Shown here one piece after another: positions 35,701-43,673 of a DNA stretch of 64,000 nt; positions within the stretch are counted from its first letter, which is position 1, and every line of letters starts with the position of its first letter. The translations under genes and the position numbers were made by a program. The DNA lies in contig NZ_CP151099.1 in assembly GCF_038096175.1 (NCBI RefSeq), positions 5,065,484-5,129,483 of the forward strand, given 5' to 3'. Source of the stretch: Nostoc sp. UHCC 0302 (GTDB lineage: Bacteria; Cyanobacteriota; Cyanobacteriia; Cyanobacteriales; Nostocaceae). Under the pieces are notes generated by a model. It had not been told where the DNA came from. It made no database searches and worked only from the letters and a program-made list of their open reading frames with translations.

Positions 35701-35951
35701 GCTGATAATGGAGAAATCATAAGCCGACGTTCACGGTCAGCCGCATAAGCAATACAAGCTTTTAAATCTTCTCGCGTTAGATCGGGAAAATCATCAAGAA
35801 TTTCTGCTTCGGTCATCTCGGAAGCTAGGTATTCAAGCACCTCATAAACTGTAATTCGCAAGCCACGTACACAAGGCTTACCACCGCGTTTATTGGGTTC
35901 AATTGTAATATAGTCTCTGTAATTCATAGGTGGCGAGTGCATTTTTGCCAA
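35697..35951 (-). CDS. DUF433 antitoxin-like protein
   Basis: 84 residues. DYITIEPNKRGGKPCVRGLR is the DUF433 signature, followed by ITVYEVLEYLASEMTEAEIL and DFPDLTREDLKACIAYAADRE. DUF433 proteins contain a helix-turn-helix and are paired with DUF5615 toxins. The pair would help maintain the hupL element in dividing cells. Confidence 0.87.
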   Translation of the reverse strand: MAKMHSPPMNYRDYITIEPNKRGGKPCVRGLRITVYEVLEYLASEMTEAEILDDFPDLTREDLKACIAYAADRERRLMISPLSA

Positions 35952-36306
35952 ATTGTTTCATGATACCATGTATTTCTGCTAAAAACTTAATGATTTCACC
36001 GTTAAACATCTTTGAGAAAAGCGATCGCTCAATATCCAAACAAATAAATACTTTTATACTGAAGCTTGTATGTAATTATTTGAGTTTTTATATTACTATT
36101 TGCGTATTTATATGGGTAATAAATTGGGTTTATACTTCAAAGGTAAGAAAATAATTATACTTAACTACTTGAGTTGTACTTCCCTTAACTGCGATCGCCA
36201 ATCTCGGATTAAGGAAAAATTAGGTAATGTCTGACAAAACTAAATAACTTTGAGCAGAGAAAAATAAATAGATTTGCTGCTAGATGCCACCTCAGAACCG
36301 TCTGAT
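35952..36306. other. Gene-free left-over at the hupL-5'-proximal end of the element
   Basis: A/T-rich stretch with HIP1 words and a repeat CAATATCCAAACAAATAAAT resembling CAATTACCAAACAAATAAAT at 34751. That shared word (about 18 of 20) suggests a duplicated segment within the element. No supported gene is seen. Confidence 0.45.
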
Positions 36307-36891
36307 TTAAGGAAAAGCCAGGGAATGATTGCATCTATCCCGACAAACCCTGACTCTATAAGCAATTCCCCAATTTATTGCCATATAACTGCTGTGGGGC
36401 CATTGTCCGCCCAACAATGCATAAATTTCTACGGGTTTAGCGGAAATTGTTATGCCTAGTTCGTAAGATTTGCCTGTGAAGGCGGCAAAGCGTCTAACAG
36501 CTTCGTCATAGTGGCGGCTGTTGCGGTATTTTTTATTGGTCAAATCAATAGCAAACAAACCATAAAAGTAACGGGGTATGCTTTGAATTGTTTCGACAAT
36601 TTGACCCAGATTTCTAGCTAAGATTGCATTGCGTGGGACTTCTGTTTCCCAAGCTGTATCTAATGCCCATGATGCACAAGTCAGGTGCGAACCGCCACAA
36701 ATTCCACAAATACGAGGTGTAACAATTAGTCCGGCTTGGGGGTCTTTGCCACGGAGAATAACTTCAAATCCGCGGAAGAGTTCGGCATGAGTCCAAGCGT
36801 TGACTACCCGCCCATCTTCAATATCAACTCGGACATCTAAATCGCCTTCTACTCTACCAACGGGCGATATATCTAATGATTGAATTGTCAT
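36307..36891 (-). CDS. hupL: hupL 5' segment (uptake [NiFe] hydrogenase large subunit, N-terminal part)
   Basis: The true hupL part is 36891-36381 (170 codons). It begins MTIQSLDISPVGRVEGDLDV and carries the first Ni-Fe ligand motif RICGICGGSHLTCASWALD. At HSSYM it meets the 16-bp core repeat. Beyond this, the unexcised frame adds 24 element-encoded residues (AINWGIAYRV...) and stops at 36307. Known function: with HupS it oxidises hydrogen produced by nitrogenase and returns electrons to the membrane. It is 123 bp behind hupS, separated by tandem repeats. Confidence 0.96.
   Translation of the reverse strand: MTIQSLDISPVGRVEGDLDVRVDIEDGRVVNAWTHAELFRGFEVILRGKDPQAGLIVTPRICGICGGSHLTCASWALDTAWETEVPRNAILARNLGQIVETIQSIPRYFYGLFAIDLTNKKYRNSRHYDEAVRRFAAFTGKSYELGITISAKPVEIYALLGGQWPHSSYMAINWGIAYRVRVCRDRCNHSLAFP
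36381..36396 (-). other. hupL-element core site, copy 2
   Basis: CCATATAACTGCTGTG, identical to 31001-31016. Recombination between the two removes 5380 bp and leaves one copy inside hupL. Confidence 0.95.
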
Positions 36892-36892
36892 T

Positions 36893-36985
36893 GGTCATTA
36901 GTCCTTAGTCATTGGTCATTGGTCATTGGTCACTGGTTATTGGTCACTGGTCACTGGTCATTGGTCATTAGGTTATTTACAAAAG
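36893..36985. repeat. Heptamer-type repeats between hupS and hupL
   Basis: About ten tandem copies of CATTGGT/CACTGGT-like heptamers (TTGGTCATTGGTCACTGG), starting 2 bp upstream of the hupL ATG. The far side (AAATGACAACGGACAAATAA) may pair with them. Repeats in the hupS-hupL gap are known from Nostoc and are thought to fold into a hairpin affecting the two-gene message. Confidence 0.8.
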
Positions 36986-37014
36986 ACAAATGACAACGGA
37001 CAAATAACAAATGA

Positions 37015-37977
37015 CTAAATTGTAAAAAAGTCCTCTTCTGCCCAAGCTGGGGCTGCGTCTTTGGCAACCATTGTGAGTAAGGCGTAATCTTTCTTGTTCA
37101 CTCCTGGCGGTAATTCTTTAGGAACACCCATAACTGTTTGGGTTTTAAACACGGTTCCGGGTTTGAGGTCAAAGAAGGGAAATTCTGGTTCTGTACAACC
37201 TAAACAAGGCATCCCAGCGCGGGTTTTGGAGGAGACGCGGTTCCATAAGATGCGGTTACAGGAGGAATGAGTCATGGGGCCACGACAACCTAAGTCGTAA
37301 AATAGGCATCCTTTACGCTGACCAAATTCGGCGGTTGATGCTTTGTAAGCAAAGTGGACGTTACGAGTACAACCTGTTTGAGTATAGGTGTTGAAGAAGG
37401 TTTGCGGACGGTGCAGTTCGTCTAAGGCTATGTCAGCTATGCGTCCAGTGGCGATCGCAACTAATATCTGCGTAATCCAATCGGGATGCGCTGGGCATCC
37501 AGGTATATTAATTACAGGTAATCCGGCTTGTGAGAGAAAATCTTTCCCTAAGAAACCGCCTTCTTGACGCTTCAGAAATTGCAAGCCTTCGGATTCGCTG
37601 GGGTTGGGTGACATGGCGGGAATTCCTCCCCATGTGGCACAGTCTCCCACAGCAACGATAAATTTAGCAGCTTTGGCGAGGTCTGCTAACCAGTCTTTCA
37701 TGGGGCGATCGGCAAAACGATTCCATTCGCCTGTGCCGCTGGGGGCGTTGACAACGCTACCTTCAAATACCAAGATATCTAAGGGAATTGTGCCGGAAAT
37801 GCAATCCCGCAGCAGTCTTTGCAAGTTGTTGCCTAGTTCCAATCCCAAAGATGGATGCCAAAGCATTTTGATGCCAAAGTCAGCAATTAGATCGCAAACT
37901 GTTGGTTCTTCGGCGTTAAGAAATGACATGGTGTTGCCTGAACAAGCACCACCTTGCAGCCACAGTACGTTAGTCAT
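37015..37977 (-). CDS. hupS: HupS, uptake [NiFe] hydrogenase small subunit
   Basis: 320 residues, as in other cyanobacteria. It carries Fe-S clusters that pass electrons from HupL. Cluster cysteines are seen in LQGGACSGNTMSF, VGDCATWGGIPA, NIPGCPAHPD, YDLGCRGPMTHSSCNRILW and GMPCLGCTEPEFPF. There is no twin-arginine leader, as is normal for cyanobacterial HupS. Its TAG stop lies inside a repeat-like TTTGTTATTTGTC stretch. It is the first gene of hupSL. Confidence 0.97.
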   Translation of the reverse strand: MTNVLWLQGGACSGNTMSFLNAEEPTVCDLIADFGIKMLWHPSLGLELGNNLQRLLRDCISGTIPLDILVFEGSVVNAPSGTGEWNRFADRPMKDWLADLAKAAKFIVAVGDCATWGGIPAMSPNPSESEGLQFLKRQEGGFLGKDFLSQAGLPVINIPGCPAHPDWITQILVAIATGRIADIALDELHRPQTFFNTYTQTGCTRNVHFAYKASTAEFGQRKGCLFYDLGCRGPMTHSSCNRILWNRVSSKTRAGMPCLGCTEPEFPFFDLKPGTVFKTQTVMGVPKELPPGVNKKDYALLTMVAKDAAPAWAEEDFFTI

Positions 37978-38052
37978 TAGCTAAGTATTTTTCTATTGTT
38001 TACCATGCATGATGTAGGTGACAAAGCTTGTAAAGTCTCACCTGTTTCTCAA

Positions 38053-38068
38053 TGTTTATTTTTAAACA
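38053..38068 (-). promoter_or_regulatory. Candidate NtcA-like site upstream of hupS
   Basis: TGTTTATTTTTAAACA is a palindrome with NtcA-like spacing (GTT-N8-AAC instead of GTA-N8-TAC), 76 bp upstream of the hupS ATG. hupS expression in related strains depends on NtcA and heterocyst differentiation. The match is imperfect. Confidence 0.35.
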
Positions 38069-38451
38069 TAAGGTATTTTTTTATTTAATTCTCTTTCATT
38101 AAAAAAGAATTAATCATTAACAATAACCGAAATACCGTCAAACTCAATTTAAAGGATAATGTCTGTTATGTTTGTAACAACTTTAACAACTAAAAAAACA
38201 GTAAAAGTAAAATTAATTTCTGCTTTTAACTGCTGATTTTGAACAACCCCGACTCATTAATTTATTACTGTTAGAACTCTGGAGTTATTAAGAACAATTT
38301 TAGGATTTTCACTTAACAAAGTACAATCTTATACTTTATTGGTGGTGTATGAAAAAGGCGATCGCCCTCGGATAGGAATCTGCGTAGGCGGAGCATCATC
38401 GTAGACATCGCCTCCTTTAAACGCCCACAATAGTAGTCAAATACAGCAAAA
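38069..38451. other. hupS upstream region, no gene
   Basis: A/T-rich sequence with TGTTATGTTTGTAACA (38164-38179), a second palindrome, and a small GC-rich repeat (GGCGATCGCCCTCGGAT and TGCGTAGGCGGAGC) at about 38350-38415. It probably contains hupS control sequences. Confidence 0.5.
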
Positions 38452-39294
38452 TTAGGATTTTGGTTGTGCAGTTTCCCTAACAACTTGTTCCTCCAAACCT
38501 AACGCTTGAGCTATCTGCTCAATACTTAAACCCAGCGCTAGTAACTGGGGTATAGTTTCTAACTTGCCTTCTTGTCTACCTTCTTGTCTACCTTCTTGTT
38601 TACCTTCTGCAAAAACATCTTGGTAAAATCTAGTTTGCCTTAATTCACTTAATTCAAACATTTTTCCTATCTCCTCTTGGCTCAATCGCGGCAACTTGTA
38701 GATTAATATCGTCTCTATCAATTGTATAATTTCCCTCTGAGTAGCGACATCTGGGATTTGCTGTCGGGCGGTGTTTACTATCTCTATAGCTTTTGTTGGT
38801 GCAGTTGATTCTGGTTCGATGATGAGTTTAACTGTCTCTATGCCGATTGATGATGCCTCAATTGAGCTTAATTCGTCAAGATAGACGCGAGTCACTCGTT
38901 GTGAGGTAAGTAATTCAATATATCTTTCGGTATCTCCAGTATCAACGCTGCGGTTGGGGAAGATAACAACACCACGCCAGTTGTTGATTAATTCAGTTTT
39001 GTCGAGATAGTTAAAGATTTCGGTAAACAAACGTGAGTAGAACTTTTTATCTGGTTGAAATTGTACTTCAGCAAAATAGATAGGTAACTCTGCTGCATTG
39101 GGGAGGAAGACGCCATCGATTCTAAACGCTAGTTGTTTAACTTCTACTGAGGAAAATTGGTAAGCACTAGCTAGTTGCGATGGTTGGTTAATAAGTTCAA
39201 AGAAGGTGCTGGGGATACTTTGAAAGATCCGATAAAAAATACTGTCTGTTTTCAAGGGAGCTAGTTTTACAATTGATGAGTATATTTTACACAT
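38452..39294 (-). CDS. Rpn-family (DUF2887) putative transposase/nuclease
   Basis: 280 residues. It has KTDSIFYRIFQSIPSTFFEL, then RIDGVFLPNAAELPIYFAEV and QFQPDKKFYSRLFTEIFNYL. The Asp and Glu of the last blocks fit the PD-(D/E)XK core of Rpn proteins. The C-terminal QEGRQEGRQEGK repeat and LALGLSIEQIAQALGLEE helix pair are typical of cyanobacterial members. The ATG at 39294 gives a 13-residue lead; relatives start near the KTDSIF motif, so a TTG at 39255 is possible. It has no evident link to hup genes. Confidence 0.85.
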   Translation of the reverse strand: MCKIYSSIVKLAPLKTDSIFYRIFQSIPSTFFELINQPSQLASAYQFSSVEVKQLAFRIDGVFLPNAAELPIYFAEVQFQPDKKFYSRLFTEIFNYLDKTELINNWRGVVIFPNRSVDTGDTERYIELLTSQRVTRVYLDELSSIEASSIGIETVKLIIEPESTAPTKAIEIVNTARQQIPDVATQREIIQLIETILIYKLPRLSQEEIGKMFELSELRQTRFYQDVFAEGKQEGRQEGRQEGKLETIPQLLALGLSIEQIAQALGLEEQVVRETAQPKS

Positions 39295-39763
39295 CTTACT
39301 GTGTCACAAAAGCTGTCTGTGGAAATCCTGCATATATGTATGTCAACAATTCAATAAAGAATATTTGGATTGTGTTAACTGATGATACAAAAAATTATTA
39401 ATAAATATCAGGTGTTTAAAGCTGACATTAATATTGGCAATTTCCCCCTAGAATTTTGGAACTAGGGTGTTTTATATTAAAAAAATTGATTCTTTACTTC
39501 CAAGGAGCAAGCATTAGATTTCTGGTAGAAATACCTGGCAATTGAAACTGTAGCTTCTCTGCTTTGATGTTTCTAATATCCAGTTAATAAGGAACATTGA
39601 AGAGAAGATTTGAGATTGGGGAATAAAAGGTGTCTCTTGTGGAGACTCAAAATCTGCGTAAATCGGTTTGGTATACATAGCTCCTAATGGAACGCGTTTT
39701 CGCGTCCGTTGTTTTGTGGGCGTTAACAGACTCGATTCCCCAACCGGCTAGAGTACGCTAATT
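39295..39763. other. Gene-free upstream region of the hydrogenase-maturation block
   Basis: No supported gene. It contains a short AACGCGTTTTCGCGTCCGTT inverted word at about 39690-39710. It should hold the promoter of the plus-strand genes that begin at 39764. Confidence 0.5.
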
Positions 39764-40738
39764 ATGAACCCTAGCATTACAGATTCAGGCGTCAAGGCAG
39801 CGATCGCAGCCATTACATCAGAGTCAGCAACTATAGAAGAAAAAATTCAGATGCTGATCGAGATGGCACAAGGCTTTCAAAAAAAGCCCAAAACTGCCCA
39901 AGACTTGCGGAATGCAGTTTCCCTATATTACCGGGCGTATGAGATGTGTGGTGAGGAGTTTCCCCTGTTGAAAGCCCGATCCCAGGTGGGGATGGCAGGG
40001 ACGTTACAGGCAATACCGGATGTGGGGACTGAACTACTACTGCAAGCGAAAGTGGGTTATGAAGAGGCGTTGCCGATTTTACAACAATTAGCTTCGCCAG
40101 AGGAAACGGCAGAAGCACAGATGAATTTTGGGCTGGTGTTGCAATCGCTAGTGCCATTTAATTTGGCACGGATAACGGATAGCATCCAAGCTTATCATGA
40201 GGCGTTGCGGACGTTTACCTGGGAAGATTACCCGCAGGAGTACGCGATTTTATATAACAATATTGCGATCGCTTACCTTTCTATGCCAATGGCATCAGAA
40301 CGAGAATACTTGCGTCAAGGGTTAGCAGTGCAATCATTTGAAGTAGCGTTGAAGCATATTAATTTGATTGACCATCCGAGAGAATATGCAATGTTGCAAA
40401 ACAATTTGGGTAATGCTTTGCAATATTTAGTAAGTTCGCATCCTGTAGAGAATAATTTGCGGGCGATCGCAGCTTATGACGAAGCGCTAAAAGTGCGTAA
40501 CGCCAAAGATACACCTCTAGAATACGCTAACACAATTTCTAACAAAGCTAACGCCTTGTTCAACTTGCCCGATGATCCAGAAAAACCAGAAGCAGGTAAT
40601 TCTCAAAATCTTTTGCAAGCGTACACTTACTATCAACAAGCGTTAGCAATTTTCAGCCAACATCAACAGATAGAGCAAGCAGAAGTAGTAGCTCAAGCAC
40701 TGCAAGAAGTTGCAGCTGAAATAAAAATTTATGAGTGA
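39764..40738 (+). CDS. TPR-like protein upstream of the hyp genes
   Basis: 324 residues with repeated helical pairs: AVSLYYRAYEMCGEEFPLLK, ETAEAQMNFGLVLQSLVPFN, EYAILYNNIAIAYLSMPMAS, EYAMLQNNLGNALQYLVSSH and LEYANTISNKANALFNLPDD. It matches in position and type the TPR protein before the hyp genes in Anabaena. The function is unknown; a scaffold role in hydrogenase small-subunit maturation has been suggested for this gene group. There is no signal peptide. Confidence 0.8.
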   Translation: MNPSITDSGVKAAIAAITSESATIEEKIQMLIEMAQGFQKKPKTAQDLRNAVSLYYRAYEMCGEEFPLLKARSQVGMAGTLQAIPDVGTELLLQAKVGYEEALPILQQLASPEETAEAQMNFGLVLQSLVPFNLARITDSIQAYHEALRTFTWEDYPQEYAILYNNIAIAYLSMPMASEREYLRQGLAVQSFEVALKHINLIDHPREYAMLQNNLGNALQYLVSSHPVENNLRAIAAYDEALKVRNAKDTPLEYANTISNKANALFNLPDDPEKPEAGNSQNLLQAYTYYQQALAIFSQHQQIEQAEVVAQALQEVAAEIKIYE

Positions 40739-40825
40739 GTGAATTTGTTTAATTTCATAAACACAGCAGATTTGCTGTAAATTCTCACTCCTAAATTCTA
40801 ACCTTGATTAGGAGAACAACATAGG

Positions 40826-41092
40826 ATGAAAGACATTTTAGCTAACCCTAATGTTAGTGCATTTCTTACCAGCTTAGTGGCTGGTGAGATAAACATAGCA
40901 ACAGGATTCGTGTGGTTAGTCATAGCCACAGTTTTATCTATGGTTGGCGGTGCTATTGGCGGAATGCTATTAGCTGGTAAAGATATAGGTTATCAATTTT
41001 CAGCAATGCTAGGTGCATTATTTGCTCCAGCTGGAGTAATTCCCGCTGTACTCTTAGGGCTAGTTGTACTGAATTTTCTCACAAATTATTAG
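40826..41092 (+). CDS. Small membrane protein of the hup/hyp region
   Basis: 88 residues, two to three hydrophobic stretches: TGFVWLVIATVLSMVGGAIG, then MLGALFAPAGVIPAVLLGLV. Its AGGAGAACAACAT leader gives a ribosome site. It lies between the TPR gene and another small membrane gene, 8 bp apart from the latter. No known family recognised; conserved position suggests a hydrogenase-linked role. Confidence 0.7.
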   Translation: MKDILANPNVSAFLTSLVAGEINIATGFVWLVIATVLSMVGGAIGGMLLAGKDIGYQFSAMLGALFAPAGVIPAVLLGLVVLNFLTNY

Positions 41093-41100
41093 GAGGGATA

Positions 41101-41325
41101 ATGTTAGAAATAGGGTGGTTTTCTGCCAAATTGTTTTTTAAAGGTAAGCTACTGCGTGACCCCATACATTTTATCAAGCAAACTGCGATCGCTGTGAGTA
41201 TAGGTTCTTTATTACTAGTGTCACTTGCACAAGTTGAAATTCCCTTTTGTTTACTAATAACAGTATCTAGTTTAGCCACGGGCATAATTATGCCATTTCT
41301 CCTCAAAGATTTCAAAATGAAGTGA
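41101..41325 (+). CDS. Second small membrane protein of the hup/hyp region
   Basis: 74 residues with two hydrophobic segments (TAIAVSIGSLLLVSLAQVE; FCLLITVSSLATGIIMPFLL). A GGAGG ribosome site lies 5 bp before the ATG. It is probably co-transcribed with the preceding small membrane gene. Function unknown. Confidence 0.65.
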   Translation: MLEIGWFSAKLFFKGKLLRDPIHFIKQTAIAVSIGSLLLVSLAQVEIPFCLLITVSSLATGIIMPFLLKDFKMK

Positions 41326-41329
41326 ATTG

Positions 41330-41519
41330 TTAGTTGTTTTTTGTCATTGTTCTTTATTATTAACTAATGACCAATGACTAATAAGCAATGACCAATACTT
41401 CTCTACGAGAGGCTGCGCTCTAAGCGTAGCTATGCCGCAGGCTTTACGACTTACGTCGGCTCCGCTCGGCACGAGTCGCTCAGTACAAGTGACTAATGAC
41501 CAATGACTAATAACTAATG
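41330..41519. repeat. TGACTAATGACCAA repeats split by a GC-rich repeat
   Basis: Units of AATGACCAATGACTAATAA flank a 90-bp GC-rich block (about 41398-41490: CTACGAGAGGCTGCGCTC, GCGTAGCTATGCCGCAGGC, CGGCTCCGCTCGGCACGAGT). The heptamer units resume after it and run into the ATG of the next gene (ACTAATGACTCAA). This looks like one repeat type inserted in another. Confidence 0.75.
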
Positions 41520-42353
41520 ACTCAACTGGAAGAATTAATTCAAGAAATCAACCGCTTTGAGGCAATTATAAGCGATTGGGATGAAAGCCAAAGGTGCGTA
41601 GCAGTAGGGTTAAAAAGGTCAATTGAGGCTTTGCATAAAGAAGCTTTTATGCGTTTGATTAAAACCCTCAAACAAGAATCAATGTCAGCTTTGCGTCATG
41701 CTGCTACTGATGAAGTCGTATATGCAGTACTGCTTTATCACGAACTAGTAAAGTTACCTCTTTCACAACGTATTCAGACAGCCCTTGAAGAAGTTCGCCC
41801 AGCGTTAAAAAGTCATAATGGTGATATAGAACTAGTGGCAATAAAACCGCCAGACACGGTAGAAGTCAAATTAATAGGAACTTGTAGTAGTTGTCCGGCT
41901 TCTACGCTGACTTTATCTCAAGGAGTCGAACAGGCAATAAAAAAACATTGTCCTGAAATTCTCAAAGTAATTGCGGCCAATAATAACTCTGCTGTCAAGA
42001 ACACCAATTCTAATTTAACCAGTCCATTCTCTTCACAGATTACTTCTACTTGGCTAAAAGTGGCGAATACTGATCAAATACCCGAATCTGGTGTAATGAT
42101 AGTAAAAATTGGTGATAATTCGCTAATTTTATATAGTCAAGGTGTTAAAGTTACTTGCTACCGTAACGCTTGCGCTCACTTAGGTTATCCCTTAGACCAG
42201 GGTAAGGTTGAAAATGGTATTATAACCTGTTCTTATCACGGCTTTGAGTATAATCTAGAAACAGGTCAATGTTTAACAACACCTGAGATTTCTCTCCATT
42301 CATATCCAGTACAGATTAAAGGTGACAAGGTTTTTGTACAGTTACAAAAATGA
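41517..42353 (+). CDS. NifU-like domain fused to a Rieske domain
   Basis: 278 residues. Residues 1-75 are helical (QEINRFEAIISDWDESQRCV). Residues about 80-150 form a NifU C-terminal domain with the CSSCPAS motif (Fe-S scaffold). Residues about 175-278 are a Rieske [2Fe-2S] domain with CYRNACAHLGYPL and CSYHGFEYNLETGQC ligands. The same fusion is encoded beside the hyp genes in Anabaena and has been suggested to assist Fe-S assembly on HupS. The start lies in a repeat tract. Confidence 0.88.
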   Translation: MTQLEELIQEINRFEAIISDWDESQRCVAVGLKRSIEALHKEAFMRLIKTLKQESMSALRHAATDEVVYAVLLYHELVKLPLSQRIQTALEEVRPALKSHNGDIELVAIKPPDTVEVKLIGTCSSCPASTLTLSQGVEQAIKKHCPEILKVIAANNNSAVKNTNSNLTSPFSSQITSTWLKVANTDQIPESGVMIVKIGDNSLILYSQGVKVTCYRNACAHLGYPLDQGKVENGIITCSYHGFEYNLETGQCLTTPEISLHSYPVQIKGDKVFVQLQK

Positions 42354-42491
42354 GCCACCCATAATCTAAAACTGCAATCTGGGATACAGGTTAATACTCG
42401 CTGATGATTTTAAATAATTATCAGCGTCTATCTGCATACTCTAAGAAAAATAGTCTTACTGGCGTTTACATTAGCGGTTTTAAACCGATTC

Positions 42492-43673
42492 ATGCATAAA
42501 AATCTTCAGATTAATACTCCAGCTATTCCTCAAATTTTACCCAATGGTTCAGATGTAATTTTAGGCAATATTATTGAACCGCAACAATTAGCAATACCTA
42601 TAGCACCAAGTCCCACAACAATGTTTGGGCCTCGTGGTGCTTGTTTGTTACCAAATGGGGCATTGTGGGTGTCAGATACAGGACATCATCGATTATTGGG
42701 GTGGCAAAATTTACCTACTAAGGATGGTGAACCTGCTGATTGGGTAATTGGGCAACCTGACTTTTATCATGAAGGACAAAATGCTAAAAATCAACCCGGA
42801 AGAACAACTTTAAGCGTCCCAACTGGTATTTGTGTCTGTGGAGAAGGTTTAGCAGTAGCAGATGCTTGGAATCATCGGGTTTTGATTTGGAAAAAATTAC
42901 CCGAAGATAGTAATGTTCCAGCAGATTTAGTATTAGGGCAAGCGAATTTTACCAACAACAAACCAAACAGGGGAGGTCAAGCAGCGTCTGCTAATACAAT
43001 GCACTGGCCTTACGGTGTTTTTTATCATCAAGGGCGGCTATTTATTGCTGATACGGGTAATAGACGAGTATTAATTTGGCATCAATTACCAACAGAAAAC
43101 GGCCAACCTGCTGATTTAGTGTTGGGACAACCGGATATGATATCTCGCAACGAAAACGGCGGGAGTTCTCCAACTGCTACGAGTATGCGATGGTGTCACG
43201 ATATCGCCTTTTGGGATGAAAATTTAGTTGTTGCTGATGCAGGGAATAATCGCGTGATGATTTGGCAGGGAATGCCAACAGAAAATAATGCCCCTTGTGC
43301 AGTGGTATTAGGACAAAAAAACTTTAATTGTGTAGAAATGAATCAAGGAGTTTATTTTCCTAATGCTAGTAGTTTGAGTATGCCTTATGGTGTGGGAGTT
43401 GCTGATAATTGGTTAGTTGTTGCAGATACAGCTAATTCTCGATTATTAGGTTGGAGAAAGCCAGAATCAATTTTATCACTACAAGGTGCGATCGCAGATG
43501 GTTTGGCTGGACAAAAAGATTTTCAAAGCAAAGGTGAAAATCGCAATTTTGGGCTACCCAAACGCGATAGTTTAAATTGGTGTTATGGAATCAAAATTGT
43601 TAATAAAACTGCGGTAGTGGCTGATTCTGGAAATAACCGAATTTTGCTATGGCAGTTTAACTATGGCAACTGA
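42492..43673 (+). CDS. NHL-repeat beta-propeller protein
   Basis: 393 residues with six to seven repeats of the type GLAVADAWNHRVLIWKKLP, RLFIADTGNRRVLIWHQLP, NLVVADAGNNRVMIWQGMP, WLVVADTANSRLLGWRKPE and TAVVADSGNNRILLWQFNY. Between them come ADLVLGQ(P/A)(N/D)F blocks. It is a predicted cytoplasmic beta-propeller for protein contacts. It overlaps hypF by 11 bp and precedes it as in Anabaena, so it is likely an accessory of hydrogenase assembly. Confidence 0.87.
   Translation: MHKNLQINTPAIPQILPNGSDVILGNIIEPQQLAIPIAPSPTTMFGPRGACLLPNGALWVSDTGHHRLLGWQNLPTKDGEPADWVIGQPDFYHEGQNAKNQPGRTTLSVPTGICVCGEGLAVADAWNHRVLIWKKLPEDSNVPADLVLGQANFTNNKPNRGGQAASANTMHWPYGVFYHQGRLFIADTGNRRVLIWHQLPTENGQPADLVLGQPDMISRNENGGSSPTATSMRWCHDIAFWDENLVVADAGNNRVMIWQGMPTENNAPCAVVLGQKNFNCVEMNQGVYFPNASSLSMPYGVGVADNWLVVADTANSRLLGWRKPESILSLQGAIADGLAGQKDFQSKGENRNFGLPKRDSLNWCYGIKIVNKTAVVADSGNNRILLWQFNYGN

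Larger units (their letters stand above)
31001..36380. mobile_element. hupL excision element, 5380 bp
   Basis: Perfect 16-bp direct repeats CCATATAACTGCTGTG lie at 31001-31016 and 36381-36396, one in each half of hupL. This is the known core sequence of the hupL element of Anabaena (there reported on the other strand as CACAGCAGTTATATGG), where XisC excises a roughly 10-kb element in heterocysts. Here the element is about half that size. Excision removes exactly 5380 bp and restores hupL. Cargo: xisC, a TPR gene, a decayed IS630, a coupled small pair and a DUF433/DUF5615 pair. Confidence 0.95.

Noticed and set aside
35930-36154. Plus-strand 74-codon frame beside the DUF433 gene
   Set aside because: Overlaps the DUF433 start, has no ribosome site and no conserved-looking pattern.
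36274-36459. Plus-strand open frame of 61 codons across the hupL core site
   Set aside because: It is antisense to hupL and spans the recombination site; shadow frame.
38164-38179. TGTTATGTTTGTAACA palindrome upstream of hupS as an FNR-type site
   Set aside because: It does not match TTGAT-N4-ATCAA and no FNR-type regulator is in view; no assignment made.
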